Part shown: in pieces, positions 49,642-57,450 of the stretch | How the letters are laid out: every line of letters begins with the position of its first letter | How positions within the stretch are numbered: position 1 is the stretch's first letter | Assembly: GCF_029309835.1 (NCBI RefSeq) | Contig: NZ_JARJHL010000010.1 | Span: 558,001-622,000 of the forward strand | Length of the DNA stretch: 64,000 nucleotides | Direction: 5' to 3' | Origin: Paracoccus sp. DMF-8 | GTDB lineage: Bacteria; Pseudomonadota; Alphaproteobacteria; Rhodobacterales; Rhodobacteraceae | The notes under the pieces: model-generated | Seen by the model: only the letters and a program-made list of their open reading frames with translations | Told to the model about the DNA's origin: nothing | The model's database searches: none | Program-made: the position numbers and the translations under genes

Positions 49642-50042
49642 CTGGGCTCGTCCTCAAACTGGCACCTTTTGAACGGGTTCTCGTGAATGGCGCGGTCATT
49701 GAAAACGGCGATCGCCGCAGTCGGATCACCATTCGCACAGCCAATGCCAACATACTGCGGCTGAAGGATGCGATCCATCCGGAGGACGCAACCACTCCGG
49801 TCGCCCGGATCTGTTATATAGCCCAACTGATCCTGTCCGGCGATGCCGATCCAACTGAAGCGCGCGAACAAATCCTGATAGGATTGGATCAGCTGAGCGA
49901 TGTTTTCCGCAATGCAGAGAGCCAAGATGCGCTTATCGAGGCACGCGCAGAGTTTGTCGCCGATCGTGCCTATCCTGGTCTTCGGCGCTTGCGCCGTTTG
50001 TTGGAGCTCGAAGCACGCCTGTTGGGAAGGACGGTAGCATGA
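49638..50042 (+). CDS. flbT: Flagellin mRNA regulator FlbT
   Basis: A 134-aa FlbT-family protein that in Caulobacter binds flagellin mRNA 5' ends and links synthesis to hook assembly. Signature: LVLKLAPFERVLVNGAVIENGDRRSRI, followed by NILRLKDAI and ARICYIAQLILSGD. Its stop overlaps the DUF1217 start (ATGA). With flaF it forms the standard antagonistic pair. Confidence 0.92.
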   Translation: MTGLVLKLAPFERVLVNGAVIENGDRRSRITIRTANANILRLKDAIHPEDATTPVARICYIAQLILSGDADPTEAREQILIGLDQLSDVFRNAESQDALIEARAEFVADRAYPGLRRLRRLLELEARLLGRTVA

Positions 50043-50335
50043 CCTATGCGGTGATGGTAGGCAATGGTGGATATGCGGGTTGGAAGCTTCTTGAGCGCAC
50101 CGCTGATGCGCAGCGCCAGGCCCTCACTAACGAGCCTCAGATGCAGATTTCACGCGATTATTTCACTGCAGGCGCGGAAAATGTGAACTCGGCAGATGAT
50201 TTGATCTCGGACTATCGCATGTTGAAGGTTGCACTAACAGCATTCGGCCTTGAGAATGATATCCGCAACAAGGCGTTCATCAAGAAGGTGCTTGAATCTG
50301 ATCTGACAGACGAAAAAAGCTTTGCAAACAAACTA
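50039..50335 (+). pseudogene. DUF1217 flagellar protein, truncated by IS insertion
   Basis: The first 99 codons match the N-terminus of DUF1217 flagellar-cluster proteins (REISRDY-like opening, then SADDLISDYRMLKVALTAFGLENDIRNKAFIKKVLESD, LTDEKSFANKL). Full-length members are about 250 aa or more. The reading frame enters the IS end at 50336 and stops at 50371. The expected continuation (SDxRY...) is not found beyond the IS, so the 3' two-thirds is missing from this locus. Confidence 0.75.
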
Positions 50336-51175
50336 GGCTCAGGACCCATTGATTTCCGACTGGCGGCGTGATTCACGGTTCGAAAAGCGAGCGGTGACCA
50401 TGTCTGATCTTTTTTGGTTGACGGACGCGCAGATGGCGCGTCTTGAGCCTTTCTTCCCCAAGTCCCACGGCAAGCCTCGCGTCGATGATCGACGCGTGTT
50501 AAGCGGGATTATCTTCATCAATCGCAATGGCTTACGGTGGCGCGATGCCCCGGCAGCCTATGGCCCGCACAAGACACTATACAACCGTTGGAAGCGGTGG
50601 AGCGACAAGGGCATCTTTGCCCAAATGATGGCGGGTCTGGCGGCCGGGCACGGCGAAGAAGAAGACCGTGATGATCGACGCCACTTACCTGAAGGCCCAC
50701 CGCACCGCGACCAGCATGGGCGTGAAAAGGGGGCGTGGGCGCCTGATTGGTCGCACCAAGGGCGGCATGAACACCAAGTTGCACGCCATCTGCGACAGCC
50801 AGGGCGCCCCCTCAACCTGTTCGTCACTGCCGGACAGGTCAGCGATTACATCGGCGCGCGGGCATTGCTGAGCAGCCTGCCGGATGTCGATTGGCTGCTC
50901 GGGGATCGCGGCTATGACGCCGACTGGTTCAGAGAAGCGTTGAAAGACAAAGGGATACGCGCCTGCATCCCAGGCCGGAAGCAGCGGAAGAAAACCGTCA
51001 AGTACGACAAGCGCCGGTACAAACGGCGCAACCGGATCGAGATCATGTTCGGCAGGCTCAAGGATTGGAGGCGTGTGGCGACCCGGTACGACCGTTGCCC
51101 CAAGGTATTCTTGTCAGCAATCGCACTTGCTGCCCTCGTCATCTACTGGCTTTGAAACTCAATGAGTCCAGACCC
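50336..51175 (+). mobile_element. IS5-family insertion sequence (IS427-like group), 840 bp
   Basis: The ends form an imperfect inverted repeat: left GGCTCAGGACCCATTGA, right (reverse complement) GGGTCTGGACTCATTGA, 14 of 17 matching. Both flanks carry TA (50334-50335 and 51176-51177) within CTAG, the YTAR-type target of this group. It encodes one DDE transposase with frame problems. It separates the truncated flagellar DUF1217 gene from island-like genes. Confidence 0.88.
50400..51155 (+). pseudogene. IS5-family DDE transposase with two frame changes
   Basis: The start MSDLFWLTDAQMARLEPFFP and the end (LLGDRGYDADWF with the second Asp; RRNRIEIMFGRLKDWRR with the Glu) share one frame. The middle with the first catalytic Asp (VMIDATYLKAHRTATS) is in another frame, about 50655-50806. 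Restoring it needs one base removed around 50652-50664 (GAAGAAGAAGACC) and one G added at about 50801-50806 (CAGGGCG). Some IS5 elements use programmed frameshifting between orfA and orfB, but a second shift back is not typical. So this copy is damaged or mis-sequenced. Confidence 0.8.
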
Positions 51176-51179
51176 TAGC

Positions 51180-51764
51180 ATGCCCGGCTGCGCGCCGTCC
51201 AATGCGACCACCCCCGACCACGACATCCAGACCCTGTTCGCCGCATGGTTTTACCTGCATGAATCGCCGATTCACGGCATCTCGAATGAAGTGAATGATA
51301 TCACCGCAGACGAGATGTGGCGCATCGAGAACGAAATCGGCTTGCTGCCCGCGTCCGGTCCCCTCGACGGTCTGGCGAAGATTGTCCTTACCACCAGCAA
51401 CGGGGACGATCCGTTCGGGAACCGCTACAATACAATCGACACGGATCAGCTTTTCGCCGAGGCCCGCGCGGAGCTGATGGCCGACGACGATGCCGGCGGC
51501 CCGGTCATGATCATCATGCGGGCGTGGCTTGCCCTTGAACGGATCGACCGCGCTGCGCTGCCCCCCGAGGCCGCGCTTGACGTCTGGCTGACCATGAAGG
51601 GGCTTGCCGACCAGATCGTCGGCATGCCTGTGACCTGCCCGCGCGATGTGGTGGCGAAATGGGCCGCCCTTGCCGCCTTTGGGGTCAATGCCGACGATGC
51701 GGATCTCGCAAAGAATCATGATCTCTGGGCCGAGACGCGCCATGCCCTCGGGATGGCAGCATAA
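51180..51764 (+). CDS. Hypothetical protein, island/prophage-like
   Basis: A 194-aa acidic protein without a recognised domain: DIQTLFAAWFYLHESPIHG, ADEMWRIENEIG, and a C-terminal helical part (KGLADQIVGMPVTCPRDVVAKWAALAAFG). ATG 51180 is 4 bases past the IS end; an in-frame ATG at 51162 lies inside the IS repeat, so the native start or some 5' sequence may be lost. Overlaps the next gene by TAATG. The position between an IS and a tRNA suggests integrative-element cargo; small proteins of this style recur near tyrosine-integrase sites in Rhodobacteraceae, from memory. Confidence 0.55.
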   Translation: MPGCAPSNATTPDHDIQTLFAAWFYLHESPIHGISNEVNDITADEMWRIENEIGLLPASGPLDGLAKIVLTTSNGDDPFGNRYNTIDTDQLFAEARAELMADDDAGGPVMIIMRAWLALERIDRAALPPEAALDVWLTMKGLADQIVGMPVTCPRDVVAKWAALAAFGVNADDADLAKNHDLWAETRHALGMAA

Positions 51765-52027
51765 TGGCGATCCGCAGCAAAACCAAACCCGCCGCCGACC
51801 CTTCCGACGTGGTGCGTAACGGCGTCATCTTTCGCAAAGCGCCGCCCCATGTCGCCGATGCCGTCAAGACAATCATCGTCGGCCAGATGGCTGCATCGCT
51901 GATCCAGGACCGCGCCGACTCGGCCGACGAAGCCGCCTGCCGCGACGTGCTGGTCGGGGTCGGTTACGGAACCGACAGCATCAACAACCTGCTGACGCGC
52001 GCCATCGAGGCGGCGCGGGCGCGCTGA
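51764..52027 (+). CDS. Hypothetical protein, island/prophage-like
   Basis: An 87-aa protein (AIRSKTKPAADPSDVVRNGVIF; VADAVKTIIVGQMAASLIQDRADSADEAACRDVL; ending AIEAARAR). No domain recognised. Coupled to the preceding gene (TAATG) and probably of the same origin. The last gene before the tRNA-Asn. Confidence 0.5.
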   Translation: MAIRSKTKPAADPSDVVRNGVIFRKAPPHVADAVKTIIVGQMAASLIQDRADSADEAACRDVLVGVGYGTDSINNLLTRAIEAARAR

Positions 52028-52182
52028 ACCATTCCAACGCAGCATCAAGGGGCGCGGTCTTGGCCGCGCCCTTTCTCAATCCTTGACGCGCTGCGCCAGC
52101 GCATGAACGCCTGACCAAGGCGGACATGGGCACAAGATCTGGTGTGCCGAATGTTACCCCAGATGTTACCCCGAGCGGAAAC

Positions 52183-52206
52183 GAGAAAAGCCCCTTGTAG
52201 GGGCTT
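52183..52206 (-). terminator. Terminator downstream of tRNA-Asn
   Basis: On the minus strand AAGCCCC-TACAA-GGGGCTT (52188-52206) followed by TTCTCG; the hairpin is 32 bases after the tRNA-Asn 3' end. It is a likely terminator of that transcript. Confidence 0.6.
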
Positions 52207-52237
52207 GCTCATAAATCTCTGGATTTTCAGGGATTTT

Positions 52238-52312
52238 TGGCTCCGGCGGTAGGGATCGAACCTACGACCAATTGATTAACAGTCAACTGCTCTACCGCTG
52301 AGCTACGCCGGA
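52238..52312 (-). tRNA. tRNA-Asn (anticodon GTT)
   Basis: A 75-nt cloverleaf on the minus strand: acceptor TCCGGCG/CGCCGGA, D-arm GCTCAGCGGTAGAGC, anticodon loop GACTGTTAATC (GTT), T-arm GTAGGTTCGATCCCTAC, encoded CCA. Its 3' end faces the two island-like genes, the usual orientation for integration of mobile elements at a tRNA 3' end. Confidence 0.96.
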
Positions 52313-52381
52313 ACACGAGGGGTATATAGCTGCGGCTTTCGGGGGCGTCCAGAGGGTTGTCGCATTTTTTTCGCATGACCC

Positions 52382-53251
52382 TCAAACCCCTGAAAATACG
52401 GCATCTGCGGTGATCCGGGGCGGTGCGGAGACCGCTCCGGTTTCGGAAAGGGCGATCAGATGGGCCAGGACGTTGCGGGTTGCGGCGGGCATCAGCCGGG
52501 GGGCCACGTCATAGATTCGGCGGGCGAGGGTTTCGGCATCGGCGGGACCTTCGGACAGGGCGGTCATGATCTGGGCGGTGCGTTGCCTGCGATGGGTGGC
52601 AAGCTCGGCCAGGCGCGCGGCGGGGGCGTCGATGGCATCGCCATGGGCGGGCAGCAGACGCGCCGCCGACAGCGCATCAAGCCGCGCCAGCGACCGCATG
52701 TAATCGGTCAGGTCGCCGTCGGGGGGCGAGATCAGGGTCGAGGACCAGCCCATCACCAGATCGCCGCAATAGACGGCATCCCCCTGGGCAAAGGCCAGGT
52801 GACCGCCGAAATGGCCGGGGGTGTGCAGGGCGCGCAGGCTCCATTCATCGCACGCGACCTCATCGCCGTCGCGCAGGGCGATATCGGGGGTGAAACCGGC
52901 ATCCAGCCCTTCGCCGCCGCCCAGATAGCCCTGATCGGCCAGCCGCTGCATGACGGGCGAACGGCCCGCGGTCGCCGCCGGACCATAGGCCAGGATCGGG
53001 GCACCGACCGCATCGGCCAGGGCGCGGGCGCCGGCGGAATGGTCCAGATGGGCATGGGTCACGAAGATATGGGTGATCCGGCCCTTGCCCGCCGCCGCCA
53101 TGATCGCCGACAGATGCCCGGCGATGTCGGGGCCGGGGTCGATGACGGCGATCTCTCTTTCGCCGAGCAGAAAGGTATTCGTGCCGGGCCCGGTCAGGGG
53201 CGAGGGGTTCGGGGCCAGAATGACCCTTGGGGTTTTCTCGGTCTTGGTCAT
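52382..53251 (-). CDS. MBL-fold metallo-hydrolase (LACTB2-like)
   Basis: A 289-aa metallo-beta-lactamase-fold protein with zinc motif THAHLDH at about residues 64-70, LHTPGHFGGHLAF, CGDLVMGWSSTLI, and LPAHGDAI. A C-terminal winged-helix extension (VLAHLIALSETGAV) matches the LACTB2 group rather than glyoxalase II. N-terminus PNPSPLTGPGTNTFLLG is characteristic. The family includes nucleases and thioesterases; substrate unknown. Divergent from the following kinase with a 35-bp gap. Confidence 0.88.
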   Translation of the reverse strand: MTKTEKTPRVILAPNPSPLTGPGTNTFLLGEREIAVIDPGPDIAGHLSAIMAAAGKGRITHIFVTHAHLDHSAGARALADAVGAPILAYGPAATAGRSPVMQRLADQGYLGGGEGLDAGFTPDIALRDGDEVACDEWSLRALHTPGHFGGHLAFAQGDAVYCGDLVMGWSSTLISPPDGDLTDYMRSLARLDALSAARLLPAHGDAIDAPAARLAELATHRRQRTAQIMTALSEGPADAETLARRIYDVAPRLMPAATRNVLAHLIALSETGAVSAPPRITADAVFSGV

Positions 53252-53286
53252 CCGGTTAAGCTACCCCCATCGGGCAGGGGTTTTCC

Positions 53287-54627
53287 ATGAATTTCGAATG
53301 GCTGAAACAGGTGATGCCGCGCGGGCTGTATGCGCGGGCGGCGCTGATCCTTTTCCTGCCGGTTGCCGTCGTCACCATCGTCGTCACCGTGGTTTTCGTC
53401 CAGCGCCATTTCGAGGATGTGACGCGGCAGATGACCACCGCCCTGTCGCGAGAGATCGCGCTGATCGCCGACCGCATCGACGATGCCCCGGATCTGGACG
53501 GGGCGCGGCTGAGTGCCGGTGACATCGCCGGCGAGCTGGACATGGTGCTGACCATGCCCGCCGCACGGCGGGCAGAGGATCGGCGGGTCTTTTACGACCT
53601 GTCCGGCCGTATCGTCATCACCACGCTGCAGGATCTGGTCCCCGAGGTCGATGCCGTCGATCTGGGCAATCTGCGCGACGTGATTCTGGTCATGGACAGC
53701 CGCCACGGCCCCTATCGGCTGGAGTTTTCGCGCAGGCTGGTGTCGGCCGCCAATCCGCACCAACTGCTGGTCTTGCTGATCGGGACATCGCTGCTGATGA
53801 CCGCGATCGCGACGGTTTTCCTGCGCAACCAGATGCGCCCGATTCGCAGGCTGGCCAAGGTGGCCGAGGCTTACGGGCGCGGTCAGGTGTTGCCCTATCG
53901 CCCCTCTGGCGCGACTGAGGTGCGGCAGGCGGGGCAGGCCTTTCTGGACATGCGCAACCGGCTGGAACGCCAGAATGAACAGCGCGGGCTGATGCTGTCT
54001 GCGATCAGCCACGACCTGCGCACCCCTTTGACGCGGCTGCGGCTTGGCCTGTCGATGCTGGGTCCCGATTTCCCGCCCGAGCGTGAGGAGGTCGACGGGC
54101 TGGTCAGCGATGTCGATGCCATGAGCCGCATGGTCGATGCCTTTCTGGCCCATGCCCGCAGCATGGCGCAGGACGCGCCGCCGACGCGGCTGCGGGCGCT
54201 GGATTTTGTCACGGGCATCGTTGCCGACGCCCGTCGCGGCGGGCAGGACGTGACCCTGCATCGGGTCGAGGGCGACGAAAACGCGCTGGTCACGATCCGC
54301 GCCGACACATTGCGCCGCGCCGTCGAAAACCTGATCGGCAATGCCGTGCATTACGGGACAAAGGCCGAGGTAGATGCCGCGCTTGGTCCCGGCTATTTCC
54401 GCATCTCGGTCGAGGATGACGGACCGGGCATCGCCCCCGAGCGCCGGGACGAGGCGCTGCGGCCCTTTACCCGGCTGGATGCCGCGCGCAATCAGAACAT
54501 GGGCGAAGGGGTGGGGCTGGGCCTGTCGATCGCCGTCGATATCACCCGCGCCCATGGCGGGCAGTTGCGCCTGACCGAAGGCAGCAGGCTAGGGGGCCTG
54601 CGCGCCGAAATCGTGCTGCCGCGCTAG
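53287..54627 (+). CDS. EnvZ-like sensor histidine kinase
   Basis: A 446-aa inner-membrane kinase. TM1 is AALILFLPVAVVTIVVTVVFV, then a periplasmic loop of about 120 residues, TM2 LLVLLIGTSLLMTAIATVFL, HAMP (NQMRPIRRLAKVAEAYGRG), HisKA with His242 (SAISHDLRTPLTRLRL), N-box ENLIGNAVHYG, G1 EDDGPGI, G2 GEGVGLGLSIA. OmpR-partner architecture, but no response regulator gene is adjacent, so its partner is encoded elsewhere. Confidence 0.9.
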   Translation: MNFEWLKQVMPRGLYARAALILFLPVAVVTIVVTVVFVQRHFEDVTRQMTTALSREIALIADRIDDAPDLDGARLSAGDIAGELDMVLTMPAARRAEDRRVFYDLSGRIVITTLQDLVPEVDAVDLGNLRDVILVMDSRHGPYRLEFSRRLVSAANPHQLLVLLIGTSLLMTAIATVFLRNQMRPIRRLAKVAEAYGRGQVLPYRPSGATEVRQAGQAFLDMRNRLERQNEQRGLMLSAISHDLRTPLTRLRLGLSMLGPDFPPEREEVDGLVSDVDAMSRMVDAFLAHARSMAQDAPPTRLRALDFVTGIVADARRGGQDVTLHRVEGDENALVTIRADTLRRAVENLIGNAVHYGTKAEVDAALGPGYFRISVEDDGPGIAPERRDEALRPFTRLDAARNQNMGEGVGLGLSIAVDITRAHGGQLRLTEGSRLGGLRAEIVLPR

Positions 54628-54711
54628 GCGCATCGCGCGGTTGCGGCGATCTGCGCGGCGCGATAAGCCGGAACGAACAGGAAAGAAACGGTAAAAGGGA
54701 AGGGGACCCGG

Positions 54712-55638
54712 ATGCGGGCATTCGTTTTTCCAGGGCAGGGCGCTCAGGTCATCGGCATGGGGCGCGAACTGGCCCTGGCCTATCCGGCCGCGCAGGCCGT
54801 GTTTGACGAGGTCGACGAGGCGCTTGGCGAAAAGCTGTCGGATCTGATCTGGAACGGTGACATCGAAACCCTGACGCTGACCCAGAATGCGCAACCCGCG
54901 CTGATGGCGACCTCGCTGGCGGCGTTCCGCGCGCTGGAGGCCGAGGGCTTCGGCATCAAGGACGCCGATTTCGTCGCGGGCCATTCGCTTGGCGAATATT
55001 CGGCGCTATGTGCTGCGGGCGCGCTGACGCTGGCCGATACGGCGCGGCTGCTGCGCCTGCGCGGTCAGGCCATGCAGGAAGCCGTGCCGGTCGGGCAGGG
55101 GGCGATGGCCGCGATCCCTGGCCTTGATTTCGCGACCGTCGATCAGATCGCGCGCGATGCCGCGGATGGAGAGGTCTGTCAGGCCGCCAATGACAATGAC
55201 CCGGCGCAGGTCGTGATCTCGGGTCACAAGGACGCGGTCGAACGCGCCGCCGTCATCGCCAAGGAACGCGGCGCGAAACGCGCGCTGATGCTGCCGGTCT
55301 CGGCGCCTTTCCATTCGGCGCTGATGCAGCCCGCCGCCGCCGCGATGGCCGAGGCGCTGGCCGGTGTCGACATCCAGAACCCCGAGGTGCCGCTGGTCGC
55401 CAATGTCCGTGCCGAACCCGTGCTGGAATCCGGCGCGATCCGGCGTTTGCTGGTCGAACAGGTCACCGGCGCGGTGCGCTGGCGCAGATCGATTCAGATG
55501 CTGTCGGGCGCGGGCGTCGCGGAATATTGGGAAATCGGTGCGGGCAAGGCGCTGTCGGGCATGATCAAGCGCATCGACAAGGACGCCACCACCCGCAACA
55601 TCGGCACCCCTGCCGATATCGCCGCGCTGAAGGGCTGA
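54712..55638 (+). CDS. fabD: Malonyl-CoA:ACP transacylase FabD
   Basis: A 308-aa enzyme loading malonate onto ACP for fatty acid synthesis. Motifs: FVFPGQGAQVIGMG at residues 3-16, nucleophile Ser92 in GHSLGEYSALCAAG, and the His in PVSAPFHSALMQP. GGAAGGGGA precedes the start. First gene of fabD-fabG-acpP, 23 bases before fabG. Confidence 0.96.
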   Translation: MRAFVFPGQGAQVIGMGRELALAYPAAQAVFDEVDEALGEKLSDLIWNGDIETLTLTQNAQPALMATSLAAFRALEAEGFGIKDADFVAGHSLGEYSALCAAGALTLADTARLLRLRGQAMQEAVPVGQGAMAAIPGLDFATVDQIARDAADGEVCQAANDNDPAQVVISGHKDAVERAAVIAKERGAKRALMLPVSAPFHSALMQPAAAAMAEALAGVDIQNPEVPLVANVRAEPVLESGAIRRLLVEQVTGAVRWRRSIQMLSGAGVAEYWEIGAGKALSGMIKRIDKDATTRNIGTPADIAALKG

Positions 55639-55661
55639 AGCCCATAGGGATTGGAAAAGAC

Positions 55662-56399
55662 ATGTTTGATCTGACAGGAAAAAAGGCGCTGATCACCGGC
55701 GCATCCGGCGGCATCGGCGGCGGCATCGCGCGCGCGCTGCACGCGGCGGGCGCCACCGTCACGCTTTCGGGCACGCGCGCGGAACCGCTGGCTGCGCTGG
55801 CCGCCGAACTGGGCGAACGCGCCCATGTCGCGACCGCGAATCTGGCTGATTCCGCCGCGGTCGAGGCCCTGCCCAAGACCGCCGCCGAGGCGATGGGCGG
55901 TCTTGATATTCTTGTGAACAACGCGGGCATCACCCGTGACAACCTGTTCATGCGCATGTCGGACGAAGAATGGACGCAGGTCATCGACGTCAACCTGACG
56001 TCCAGCTTCCGGCTGTGCCGGGCTGTCCTGCGCGGCATGATGAAGGCGCGTTGGGGCCGGATCGTCAACATCACCTCGGTCGTGGGGACGACGGGCAACC
56101 CCGGTCAGGGCAATTATGCCGCCGCCAAGGCGGGGCTGGTCGGCATGTCGAAAAGCCTTGCATATGAAGTCGCTAGCCGTGGCATCACGGTGAACTGCAT
56201 CGCGCCGGGCTTTATCGAAACCGCGATGACGGACAAGCTGAACGACGAACAGAAGGGCCGCATCCTGACCCAGATCCCGGCGGGCCGCATGGGGACCGCC
56301 GATGAAATCGCCGCTGCCGCCCTGTATCTGTCCAGCTCCGAGTCGGGCTATGTGACCGGCACGACGCTGCATGTGAATGGCGGCATGGCGATGGTGTGA
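55662..56399 (+). CDS. fabG: 3-oxoacyl-ACP reductase FabG
   Basis: A 245-aa short-chain dehydrogenase reducing beta-ketoacyl-ACP with NADPH. Gly motif TGASGGIGGGIAR at residues 12-24, NNAGITRDNL, catalytic Ser (NITSVVG) and Tyr/Lys (GNYAAAKAG: Tyr-Ala-Ala-Ala-Lys), PGFIETAMTD. ATG 55662 was selected; the frame is open upstream but without similarity. Between fabD and acpP in the conserved order. Confidence 0.96.
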   Translation: MFDLTGKKALITGASGGIGGGIARALHAAGATVTLSGTRAEPLAALAAELGERAHVATANLADSAAVEALPKTAAEAMGGLDILVNNAGITRDNLFMRMSDEEWTQVIDVNLTSSFRLCRAVLRGMMKARWGRIVNITSVVGTTGNPGQGNYAAAKAGLVGMSKSLAYEVASRGITVNCIAPGFIETAMTDKLNDEQKGRILTQIPAGRMGTADEIAAAALYLSSSESGYVTGTTLHVNGGMAMV

Positions 56400-56535
56400 T
56401 TGTGGTTTATGCGGTTGCAAGATCACGATCCCGTGCTATATCCCGCGAACAAGCTGCAGGGGGAACCGCCCTCGGCTGTCGCTGGCAACCGCTGGCAAAT
56501 TCAGGGGCGGATGCCCGCGAAAATGAGGAATTGAT

Positions 56536-56769
56536 ATGAGCGATATCGCTGATCGCGTGAAGAAGATCGTTGTCGAGCACCTTGGTGTGGACGAAGACAA
56601 AGTGACGGAAGCCGCTTCCTTCATCGATGATCTGGGTGCGGATTCGCTGGACACCGTCGAACTGGTCATGGCCTTCGAAGAAGAATTCGGCATCGAAATC
56701 CCCGATGACGCAGCCGAAACCATCCAGACCTTCGGCGATGCCGTGAACTTCATCCAGGGCGCGGTCTGA
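56536..56769 (+). CDS. acpP: Acyl carrier protein
   Basis: A 77-aa acidic four-helix protein with the phosphopantetheine Ser37 in [18 protein letters not shown]. Standard length and sequence. A 136-bp gap after fabG probably contains its own promoter, as ACP is needed in large amounts. Followed by a strong terminator. Confidence 0.97.
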   Translation: MSDIADRVKKIVVEHLGVDEDKVTEAASFIDDLGADSLDTVELVMAFEEEFGIEIPDDAAETIQTFGDAVNFIQGAV

Positions 56770-56795
56770 GACGACCCGTTCTACTGGACGATCCG

Positions 56796-56834
56796 GCGGC
56801 GCTTTCCCCAAGCAGGGCAGGCGCCGCTTTTCTT
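56796..56834 (+). terminator. Rho-independent terminator of acpP
   Basis: GCGGCGC (56796-56802) pairs with GCGCCGC (56821-56827), with an 18-base loop, followed by TTTTCTTTT. Lies 26 bases past the acpP stop. Confidence 0.8.
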
Positions 56835-56935
56835 TTGCCCACCTTTCGGGTTGCACCGGCGGCAAAGCGGCTTTGCGCAACCTTCGGCAGGTTTCGAACG
56901 TTTTATCACGAACCTGAACACGGAAGGAACATGTC

Positions 56936-57409
56936 ATGGGTGTCTCGCTCAAGGGGATCAAGGACAATGCGCGCAAGGCCTCGGTCGAGGAATTGAACGC
57001 AAGGCTGGCCGACGGCATCGCATTGGCGCTGGCGATCAAACAGGCCCATTGGAACGTCAAGGGGCCGAACTTCATCGCGGTTCACGAGCTGTTCGACCAG
57101 ATCCGCGCCCGTGTCGATCTTCAGAACGACACGATGGCCGAGCGTGTGCAGCAGCTGGACGGCGTGGCCATCGGCACGGCGGATGAAATCGCCAAGGCCA
57201 GTTCCCTGCCGGCCTATCCGACCGACCTGACCAAATCCGCCGACCACCTGCGCGAAATCGCCGGGCTGTTGCGCGCGCATGGCGAAAAGATCCGCAATGC
57301 CATCGACGTGACCGATGATGCGGGCGACGCCGATACCGCCGATATCTTTACCGGCGTCTCGCGCGATCTGGACAAGGATCTGTGGTTCGTCGAAAGCCAT
57401 CTGGAATAA
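56936..57409 (+). CDS. dps: DNA starvation/stationary-phase protection protein Dps
   Basis: A 157-aa ferritin-like protein forming a 12-mer that oxidises and stores iron with H2O2 and can shield DNA. The ferroxidase ligands are in KQAHWNVKGPNFIAVHELFDQI, and the second block is RVDLQNDTMAERVQQLDG. C-terminal DLDKDLWFVESHLE is typical. The start has GGAAGGAAC upstream. Monocistronic. Confidence 0.93.
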   Translation: MGVSLKGIKDNARKASVEELNARLADGIALALAIKQAHWNVKGPNFIAVHELFDQIRARVDLQNDTMAERVQQLDGVAIGTADEIAKASSLPAYPTDLTKSADHLREIAGLLRAHGEKIRNAIDVTDDAGDADTADIFTGVSRDLDKDLWFVESHLE

Positions 57410-57450
57410 ACCCCGTTGAGGCTGCGGGGGGCAGCGCCTGGATTGCCGCC

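Noticed and set aside
50349..51155. Intact IS transposase
   Set aside because: The middle of this frame is nonsense and lacks the first catalytic Asp, which is in another frame.
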